From Gemmatimonadota bacterium (GTDB lineage: Bacteria > Gemmatimonadota > Gemmatimonadetes > Longimicrobiales > Gaopeijiaceae): a stretch of DNA of 64,000 nt. The translations under genes and the position numbers were made by a program. The stretch spans positions 1 to 64,000 of the forward strand of contig JAGWBP010000002.1 of NCBI GenBank assembly GCA_021295835.1, read 5' to 3'. The notes under the pieces were generated by a model. That model made no database searches. It saw only the letters and a program-made list of their open reading frames with translations, and had not been told where the DNA came from. Shown here piece by piece: positions 58,130-64,000 of this stretch (position 1 is the stretch's first letter; every line of letters starts with the position of its first letter).

Positions 58130-60454
58130 ATGAGAGCGTTTGTGATTCCGCTCCTCGCGGCGTTGGCCTTCGCGCTCCTCGCGCCGGGGGCGGGCGCGGC
58201 CCAGGATCCGTCGTCGCCGGGCTGGCGACTGCGGGTCCTGGACGCGGTGTCGGGAGCGCCGCTCGCCGGGGTGGTGGTGAACTTGCCGGAGGCGGGCGCG
58301 GCGTGGGCGACGGACAGTCTGGGCGTGGCTGCGGTCGGGGTAGCGGAGTCCGGCGCGCCGCTCCGGGTGGTGGTGGACCGGATGGGCTACCAGTTGGTGG
58401 ACACGCTTCTGGTATCTCCGGCCGGGGGCGGGACGACGGAGCTGCGGTTGGAGCGGGCGGCGGTCGGGCTTCCGGCGCTGACGGTGGGCGCGGGCCGCGC
58501 GGGTGGCGGGTCGCGCGAGCTGGCTCGCGTCATCTTCAGGCGCGACGTGGCGGTTGGCGCCGTAGGGATGACGGCGGCGCAGGTCAGGGAGGTGCCGGCG
58601 GTTGGCGAGGCGGACGTGCTCCGGAGCCTCGGGAGTCTGGCCGGCGTGACGAGCGTGAACGACTACCGGGCCGGGATGCATGTGCGCGGGGGCGCCTCGG
58701 ACCAGGTGGGCGTGCTGTGGGAGGGGGTGCCGGTCTTCGGCCCCTATCACATGTTCGGGATGTTCGGGGTGTTCAACTCCGACGCGGTGGAGTCGCTGGA
58801 GCTGTACAAGGGCTCGATGCCGGCGCGCCACGGGGGCTGGCTGTCGGGCGTGGTGGCGGCGCGGCAGCGGACGGGCGGCGACTCGGGGGTGCGCGGGCGG
58901 GGAGGCCTAAGCCTTCTTGGGGTGCGGGCGGCCGCGGACGGGTCGCTGCCGTGGGGCGGGGCCCGGTGGCTGGCGGCCGGGCGGACGGCGACGGTGGACA
59001 TCCCTGGCCTGGGCGGTCCGTACTCCTTCCACGACGTGAACCTCGGCCTACGGCTGTATCCGGGCAAGGCTCACCGCGTGGGGTTTTCGGTGCTCGCCAC
59101 CGAAGACGAGTTCGCGTGGGATTTCGGCGGCGGGGACTGGCTCGATTCGCGCTGGTCGAACCTCGTGTCGTCGCTGGCGTGGTCGTGGGTGCGGGGCGAC
59201 CGGGTGTCGGGCGAAGTCGCCGCGTACGCGAGCAGGTACGAGGGGAGTCTCGGCACTGGGGCCGGGCCGTCGCCTCCGGTGGCCCGAAACGAGGTATTCC
59301 TGCGCGGCCTGCGCGCCGGGATGACGCTCCGGGGCGGGCGGGGCGGCGCGAGGGCCGGCTTGGCGTTCGAGGACGCTCCGGTGTCGCTCGACGGCTCGGG
59401 CGAGGGCGCGTTCGTCGAGGGGGACGCTTCGGGCTCCCATTCGCAACTGTCCGCCTTCGCCGAGCTCGAGCGCTGGTTCGGCCCGCTGAGGCTGGCGCCC
59501 GGAGTCCGGGCGGTGGTCGAGCGGAGCTCCTCGCGTCGGTTATTCGAGCCGCGCTTGGCGGCGCGCCTCCACCTCGGTCCCCTTGCAGTCAGCGTCGGCG
59601 TGGACCGGACCCACCAGCTCCTGTCGGTGCTGCACGACGACCGGTACCCGGTTCCCGGCGCGCCGATGTGGTTTGCGCGGGAGGGTGGACGGCCGGCGTC
59701 GGTGGCGGACGGGGCGAGCGTGGCCCTCGACGTCTGGAGGGGGGAGCGCTGGACGGGCTCGGTCGTCGGGTGGGCGCGGAGCTTCCGGGACGTTCCGTCC
59801 TGGCGACCCGCGGCGGCGCGGGTGGTCTCGGACATGGCCTTCCACGACGGCGAGGCCCGGGGCTGGGAGGCGACGGTGCAGCGGCACTTCGGGCGCGTGC
59901 GCGGCTGGCTCTCCTACCAGTGGTCGCGGACGCGCTTCACCGACGGCGGGGGCGCCGAGTACCTGGCGACGTGGGACCGGCGGCACGAGGTGGACGCGGT
60001 CGTGGCGGTGACAGGGTGGCGGGGGTGGAGCGCCTCCGTGCGCGGCGCCGTGGCGACCGGCACGCCGTTCTGGGTGCCGCTGAGATCGTATCCGGGGCTG
60101 CAGTACGATCCCAACACGATCGGCGACGACCGGTTCGGAGACGAATCGCGGGACGACGGGCTGAGAGGATTGGGGGGGAACGGCAACCAATTCACAATCC
60201 TGTCGAATGTCCAGGGCCGGGTTCCCTACTACGCCCGCGTCGATCTCTCGGTCTCACACGCGATCCGCTGGGGGTCGTGGGAGATCGCGCCCTTCGTTTC
60301 CGTGCCGAACGTCACCGGCCACGCCAACCCATACAGCTACCGTCCTCGCCACTACAACCCCGACCCCCCGCCAGGAGGAAGCCACGATGGGTCGCTCTCT
60401 GCCAAACTACAGATTCCGCCGGTTCCGTTCGTGGGCGCGGATCTCCGCTTCTAG
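58130..60454 (+). CDS. TonB-dependent outer-membrane receptor
   Basis: 774 aa. Signal peptide 1-24 (GAGAAQ). Residues ~30-110 form a carboxypeptidase-regulatory-like/CNA-B-type domain (LRVLDAVSGAPLAGVVVNLPEAG, RMGYQLVDTLLV). Residues ~155-260 form a plug (VREVPAVGEADVLRSLGSLAGVTSV, MHVRGGASDQVGVLWEGVPVF, VESLELYKGSMPARHGGWLSGVV). The rest is a beta-barrel ending in aromatic FVGADLRF. No clear TonB box is seen. ATG 58130 has CGGAGGAGG upstream. Paired with the DUF4249-like lipoprotein that overlaps its end, the arrangement resembles the uptake modules of Bacteroidota. Ligand unknown. Confidence 0.87.
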   Translation: MRAFVIPLLAALAFALLAPGAGAAQDPSSPGWRLRVLDAVSGAPLAGVVVNLPEAGAAWATDSLGVAAVGVAESGAPLRVVVDRMGYQLVDTLLVSPAGGGTTELRLERAAVGLPALTVGAGRAGGGSRELARVIFRRDVAVGAVGMTAAQVREVPAVGEADVLRSLGSLAGVTSVNDYRAGMHVRGGASDQVGVLWEGVPVFGPYHMFGMFGVFNSDAVESLELYKGSMPARHGGWLSGVVAARQRTGGDSGVRGRGGLSLLGVRAAADGSLPWGGARWLAAGRTATVDIPGLGGPYSFHDVNLGLRLYPGKAHRVGFSVLATEDEFAWDFGGGDWLDSRWSNLVSSLAWSWVRGDRVSGEVAAYASRYEGSLGTGAGPSPPVARNEVFLRGLRAGMTLRGGRGGARAGLAFEDAPVSLDGSGEGAFVEGDASGSHSQLSAFAELERWFGPLRLAPGVRAVVERSSSRRLFEPRLAARLHLGPLAVSVGVDRTHQLLSVLHDDRYPVPGAPMWFAREGGRPASVADGASVALDVWRGERWTGSVVGWARSFRDVPSWRPAAARVVSDMAFHDGEARGWEATVQRHFGRVRGWLSYQWSRTRFTDGGGAEYLATWDRRHEVDAVVAVTGWRGWSASVRGAVATGTPFWVPLRSYPGLQYDPNTIGDDRFGDESRDDGLRGLGGNGNQFTILSNVQGRVPYYARVDLSVSHAIRWGSWEIAPFVSVPNVTGHANPYSYRPRHYNPDPPPGGSHDGSLSAKLQIPPVPFVGADLRF

Positions 60455-61301
60455 CGGTCGCTGGCTGGCACCCGGCGAGCGGCGGCGGCACCCAGCTCGC
60501 GCGGCGGGGCGACGCCCGTCCTTCTCCCAATTCGCCTTGCTCACGGTCGCGGCGTCGCTCGCGGCTTGCGATCCCGTCTTCCCGGAGGCCTCGGACGACC
60601 GGCTGGTCTTGCTGGCGGCCCTCAACCCCGACTCCGCGGAACACTTGGTGCTGGCTGCGCACACCCCCGCCGCCGTCGAAGGGCCGCCCATGATCGTCGA
60701 ACTGTACCGCGGCACCCCGAACGGAGGAGCGCTCTCCTGGACCCTTGTCGCCACCGCCAACGAGCGCGGGCGGGAATGCGCCGCACAGCCCTACTACGAG
60801 AGCCTCGTAGTGCCCCACTGCCTCGCCCCCGCCGCCATGCTCGACCCGGGCGCCGCCTACCTGGTCGAAGCCTCGGCGGAGGGCTACCGCACGGCGAGGG
60901 GCCGCACCCTCGCCGTCGGCGACTTCGAGGTCAACTCCGCCGTGCTCACGCGCGACGACGCCTCCGCCACGCTGGACGCCTCCTGGACCGCAAGCGTCGC
61001 GGCCCACCGCTACTTCGTCGCCCTACGGCGGCTACATCCTCCCCACGGCGAAGACCCCAAGGGGTGGTACGCCGAGGTGGACGGCACGTCGGTAACGGTG
61101 TCGCTCCCCTCCAAAGCCATCGACGAGGCGGTTGAGCCGGTCACCCTCGACGTAACCGCGCTCAGCAAGGAACTGTACGACTACCTGACGTCGGGGACGG
61201 AGGGAGAGTTCTTCTCGGTCCCGCCGATCCAGAACGTCGAGAACGGGTTCGGGTTCGTCGGCTCGATGCGGGTGCGAAGCCTGGTTGTGGAATTCAGGTA
61301 G
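60387..61301 (+). CDS. DUF4249-like lipoprotein, partner of the TonB receptor
   Basis: 304 aa. Lipobox SLAAC with Cys 61, after an unusually long basic lead of 45 residues; the ATG 60387 has a strong AGGAGGAA, but translation overlaps the receptor gene by 68 bases and a shorter form is possible. The mature part is beta-rich (LVLAAHTPAAVEG, IVELYRGTPNG, YLVEASAEGYRTARGRTLAV) in the style of DUF4249 proteins, which occur beside TonB receptors. It probably sits on the receptor at the outer membrane. Confidence 0.65.
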   Translation: MGRSLPNYRFRRFRSWARISASSGRWLAPGERRRHPARAAGRRPSFSQFALLTVAASLAACDPVFPEASDDRLVLLAALNPDSAEHLVLAAHTPAAVEGPPMIVELYRGTPNGGALSWTLVATANERGRECAAQPYYESLVVPHCLAPAAMLDPGAAYLVEASAEGYRTARGRTLAVGDFEVNSAVLTRDDASATLDASWTASVAAHRYFVALRRLHPPHGEDPKGWYAEVDGTSVTVSLPSKAIDEAVEPVTLDVTALSKELYDYLTSGTEGEFFSVPPIQNVENGFGFVGSMRVRSLVVEFR

Positions 61302-61318
61302 CCGCAATTGGCGGGGCC

Positions 61319-61368
61319 ACGAATATGGGGCGGTCGGCCCGCGCTATCCAGAGAGAGTTGCGGCGTGG
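61319..61368 (+). repeat. 50-bp perfect direct repeat, right copy
   Basis: Identical to 57729-57778 and ends 14 bases before the murA start, so it is part of the murA 5' leader or promoter. No IS-like ends or coding capacity. Confidence 0.85.
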
Positions 61369-61382
61369 TATCTTCCCCCCCG

Positions 61383-62660
61383 ATGTCCTCCTTCATCGTA
61401 ACGGGCGGTCGCGAGCTCCGCGGCAGCATCCGTCCCGCCGGGAACAAGAACGCGGCGCTGCCCGTGCTGGCCGCCACCCTCATGTCGGCCGAGCCGGTCA
61501 CGGTGCGCAACGTGCCGCGCATACGGGACGTGAACACCCTCCTCGAGATCGCCGAGTCGCTCGGGGCCAGGGTGGAGTGGATCGGCCCGAACGATGTGGT
61601 CGTCGACGCCGGGTGCCTGGAGCCCCGGGATCTGGATGCGCCTCTGGCGGCAGGCATTCGCGCCTCGATCCTCCTCGCCGGACCGCTCCTCTCCCGATTC
61701 GGTAGGCTCTCGCTGCCGCCTCCCGGGGGCGACGTCATCGGACGCCGCCGCCTCGACACGCACGTGCTGGCATTCCGCGCCCTGGGGGCGGAGGTGGAGA
61801 CCTCGACAGGGCTGGAGCTCCGGGCCAGGCGGCTGGTCGGTGCCGAGATCTTCCTTGACGAGCCTTCGGTCACCGCCACCGAGAACGCGGTGATGGCCGC
61901 ATCGATGGCCCACGGCACGACCGTCATCAGGAACGCCGCCGCCGAGCCGCACGTCCAGGATCTGTGCCGCCTCCTCAGGGAGATGGGCGCACGGGTGGAT
62001 GGCATCGGAACTTCGCAACTGACGGTCGGGGGTGCGGAAGCCTTGGGCGGGGCCGACTTCGAGATCGGCGCCGACCACATCGAGACGGGTTCCCTGATCG
62101 GACTGGCGGCTGTGACGCGGAGCCGGCTCGTCATCGAGGACGCGCCCGTCGAGCACCTGGACTCGATACTCATCGGCTTTCGCCGCCTCGGCATCGCATG
62201 CCGCGTCGAGGGCGGAAACCTCCATGTGGACGCGCGCGAGCGCCCGGTGATCCAGGCGGACGCCTTCGGCCATATCCCGAAGGTCGACGACGGACCCTGG
62301 CCAGCCTTTCCCGCCGACCTCACCTCGATCGCGGTCGTTACCGCCACCTGCGCCGTGGGGACGATCCTCGTACACGAGAAGATGTTCGAGTCGCGGATGT
62401 TCTTCACCGACAAGCTGGTCGCGATGGGCGCCAGGATCATCCTCTGCGACCCCCACCGGGTGGTCGTCGTCGGCCCCTCGCGCCTAAGGGGGGGCAGGAT
62501 GGAGAGCCCCGACATTCGTGCCGGAATGGCGATGCTGATCGCGGCGCTCGGCGCCACTGGCGAGAGCCTGATCGGCAACGCCGACCAGATCGAGCGCGGA
62601 TACGAGCGAATCGACGAACGTCTGGCCGCCCTCGGCGCCGAGGTCGAGCGCCGACCCTAG
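61383..62660 (+). CDS. murA: UDP-N-acetylglucosamine 1-carboxyvinyltransferase with Asp active site
   Basis: 425 aa. First committed step of peptidoglycan synthesis: adds enolpyruvate to UDP-GlcNAc. RPAGNKNAALPVLAATLM (with the conserved Lys-Asn), RASILLAGPLLSRFG, GADHIETGS and DGPWPAFPADLTS are standard. In the mobile loop the Cys of the usual PGGCxIG is replaced by Asp: PGGDVIG, Asp 117, aligned to Cys 115 of E. coli. Asp at this site is known from Mycobacterium and Chlamydia and makes the enzyme insensitive to fosfomycin. ATG 61383 follows the 50-bp repeat. Confidence 0.95.
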   Translation: MSSFIVTGGRELRGSIRPAGNKNAALPVLAATLMSAEPVTVRNVPRIRDVNTLLEIAESLGARVEWIGPNDVVVDAGCLEPRDLDAPLAAGIRASILLAGPLLSRFGRLSLPPPGGDVIGRRRLDTHVLAFRALGAEVETSTGLELRARRLVGAEIFLDEPSVTATENAVMAASMAHGTTVIRNAAAEPHVQDLCRLLREMGARVDGIGTSQLTVGGAEALGGADFEIGADHIETGSLIGLAAVTRSRLVIEDAPVEHLDSILIGFRRLGIACRVEGGNLHVDARERPVIQADAFGHIPKVDDGPWPAFPADLTSIAVVTATCAVGTILVHEKMFESRMFFTDKLVAMGARIILCDPHRVVVVGPSRLRGGRMESPDIRAGMAMLIAALGATGESLIGNADQIERGYERIDERLAALGAEVERRP

Positions 62661-62662
62661 CA

Positions 62663-62755
62663 GCATTCGAGCGGCGCTGCATCCCCGCTGGATCGCTTCA
62701 CTCGCCTGGCCATACTGTAACGTGGGCTTTACAATATGTAATCCACGGTTTACAA
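62663..62755 (-). repeat. Dispersed paired-dyad repeat, copy 4 with tail (reverse)
   Basis: Begins two bases after the murA stop. Tail (complement of 62663-62710) matches 15389-15436 and 2051-2094. Dyads at 62715-62734 (CTGTAACGTGGGCTTTACAA) and 62736-62755 (ATGTAATCCACGGTTTACAA) keep the 21-bp period. The rest of the gap to 62943 shows nothing recognisable. Confidence 0.75.
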
Positions 62756-62943
62756 TACCCATCTCTGTGGCTTCGCTCGCCTGCCGCCGCGGAGGCGACC
62801 GGCGATTGACCACGGGCACCACTTCGGCGTACATTGCTTCCGGTGGTCGCGCCTCGCCGAGTGCGTGGGGTGGCGGACCTGTGCGAGTGGGGGAGTGGGT
62901 GTCCCCCGCTTTTTTTGTCCACATACTGGCCTGGGGCGAAGCC

Positions 62944-63432
62944 GTGAAAACCACCCGTGCGGAGGTGGAGACCGGAGTGGAGGAGCTGCTCTCCGGAGCG
63001 GGCTTCGAGCTCGTGCAGTTGGAGTGGGGTGGCCACCCTAAGCGCCCCGTCCTTAGGGTCCGGATCGAGCGGGCGGCGCTCGATCGTCCGGTGTCGCTCG
63101 GCGACTGCACGGCGGTGAGCCGAGAGATCGAGGCGCGGCTCGACGAGGGCGACCTGGTCCCGGACAGCTACGTGCTCGAGGTCTCATCGCCCGGCCTGGA
63201 GCGTCCCCTCACGCGGGGGCGCGACTTCCGGAGGTTCAGAGGCCGCCGGGTGGTGCTCTTCGGCGAGGAGCCGCTATGGGAGGGGAGCCGTCGGCTGGAG
63301 GGAGAGCTGCTCGGATACGCGGCCCGCCCGGAGGAGAGCGTGATCCGCATGCGCCTGCCGCAGGGGGACGAGGTGGAGATCCGACGCGCCTCGCTCGCAT
63401 CGGCCCGACTCGTGCACGAGTGGCCGAGCTGA
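62944..63432 (+). CDS. rimP: Ribosome maturation factor RimP
   Basis: 162 aa. Needed for 30S subunit maturation. LLSGAGFELVQLEWGG, VLRVRIE, SLGDCTAVSREIEARLD and the signature YVLEVSSPGLERPLTRGRDF are present, followed by the SH3-like C-terminal domain (GRRVVLF, VRMRLPQGDEVEI-type strands). GTG 62944 start. The stop overlaps the nusA start by one base (TGATG), the common rimP-nusA order. Confidence 0.93.
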   Translation: MKTTRAEVETGVEELLSGAGFELVQLEWGGHPKRPVLRVRIERAALDRPVSLGDCTAVSREIEARLDEGDLVPDSYVLEVSSPGLERPLTRGRDFRRFRGRRVVLFGEEPLWEGSRRLEGELLGYAARPEESVIRMRLPQGDEVEIRRASLASARLVHEWPS

Positions 63433-64000
63433 TGGAGATCGACACCGCCCAGGTCATCAAGGCCTTCAGCGCGATCGCTGCCGAGAAGAGTCTCGACCCC
63501 GAGGAGGTGAGCGAGCTCATCCGCGACGGGATTCACGCCGGCCTGGCACGCATCTACGGGGCGAACGTCGAGACCGAGATATCCGTCGACGACCTGGCGG
63601 GCGAGATCGAGATGATCGTCCTCAAGCGCGTCGTGGAGGTGGTCGAGGACCCCGACCGGGAGATCTCGCTCGAGGAGGCCCGCTGGGACGACCCCACCTA
63701 CGAGATCGACGACGTGATGGAGATCGAGGTGGACTTCGGCCGCTTCGGCCGCAACGCCGTGATGGCCGCCAAGCACCGTATCGTGCAGCTTGTGCGTGAG
63801 GGGGAGCGGCAGCGAATCCGCGACGAGTACTCCGGCCGTGTTGGCGAGCTGCTCTCAGGCGAGGTGCAGCAGATCGAGCGCGGCAAGCTGGTCCTCCTCC
63901 TGAATCGCACCCGCGACGCCGACGCGATCATCCCGTGGAAGGAGCAGAATCCCCGCGAGCGCTTCCGCCAGGGCGAGTCGATTCGCGCCGTTCTCAAGGT
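63432..64000 (+). CDS. nusA: Transcription termination/antitermination factor NusA (3' partial)
   Basis: 189 codons visible, running off the window. N-terminal RNA-polymerase-binding domain at about 1-125 (VIKAFSAIAAEKSLDPEEV, LARIYGANVETEISVD, VMEIEVDFGRFGRNAVMAAKHRIVQLVRE) followed by the start of the S1 domain (LSGEVQQIERGKLVLLL). Acts on RNA polymerase pausing, termination and antitermination. Coupled to rimP. Confidence 0.95.
   Translation, partial: MEIDTAQVIKAFSAIAAEKSLDPEEVSELIRDGIHAGLARIYGANVETEISVDDLAGEIEMIVLKRVVEVVEDPDREISLEEARWDDPTYEIDDVMEIEVDFGRFGRNAVMAAKHRIVQLVREGERQRIRDEYSGRVGELLSGEVQQIERGKLVLLLNRTRDADAIIPWKEQNPRERFRQGESIRAVLK

Noticed and set aside
57715..60693. A 992-codon frame overlapping the TonB receptor in another frame
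   Set aside because: Composition is almost only Arg, Gly and Ala; the receptor frame has clear domains and a signal peptide.

Overview
The window is about 64 kb of high-GC chromosomal DNA from a Gram-negative, menaquinone-using bacterium. Its gene content best fits the phylum Gemmatimonadota (inference, no marker placement possible here). The pointers are a Minf_1886-family protein, large lipoproteins that look like six-bladed propellers, paired M16 peptidases, a TonB-dependent receptor with a DUF4249-like lipoprotein, a System I cytochrome c maturation operon with a Cys-type CcmE, and frequent GTG/TTG starts with 4-base stop/start overlaps.

Layout. (1) 1-4.6 kb is an accessory, decaying region: a two-gene cassette (HExxH protein A plus secreted protein B), a degraded second copy of the cassette, and a frameshifted M15-like lipoprotein. 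(2) 4.6-13.7 kb holds a trans-sulfuration PLP enzyme, P5C dehydrogenase, an Mrp Fe-S carrier, a large duplicated-domain lipoprotein behind a poly-G promoter spacer, an anti-sigma/ECF sigma pair and MenG. (3) 13.7-21.8 kb is a minus-strand run: metB, M48 peptidase, purD, a YbjQ-like protein, fpg and two M16 peptidases. (4) 22-36.5 kb is a plus-strand run: glmM-glmS (UDP-GlcNAc precursors), maf, glpK, ccmE-ccmF-zinc-ribbon protein-ccmABCD, coaD, a short pta, a STAS protein, rsmA and a DEDDh exonuclease. (5) 36.5-38.6 kb is an accessory insert bounded by 60-bp direct repeats derived from the exonuclease 3' end; it contains a broken tandem-domain gene. (6) 38.6-44.2 kb holds acetyl-CoA acetyltransferase, bioY, 3-hydroxyacyl-CoA dehydrogenase, acyl-CoA dehydrogenase, glyA and a Minf_1886 protein. 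(7) 44.2-53.2 kb carries ggt and a membrane glycosyltransferase (minus), then murQ, a protease/propeller/barrel fusion and a PDZ protein. (8) 53.2-56.9 kb is biotin carboxylase, biotin carrier and methylmalonyl-CoA mutase (propionate route). (9) 57.2-61.3 kb holds a DUF948-like protein and a TonB-receptor/lipoprotein module between 50-bp perfect direct repeats. (10) 61.4-64 kb is murA, rimP and the start of nusA.

Themes. Intergenic gaps repeatedly carry a dispersed element made of two TTGTAA-N8-TTACA dyads 21 bp apart, often with a ~46-bp GC-rich tail. Envelope biology is prominent: MurA has Asp instead of the catalytic Cys (the intrinsically fosfomycin-resistant type), with MurQ, GlmM and GlmS also present. 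Heme/cytochrome c maturation uses a Cys-type CcmE. I found no tRNA, rRNA, CRISPR array, transposase or integrase. The strongest candidates for something not yet described are the A-B cassette, the two direct-repeat-bounded inserts and the paired-dyad repeat.
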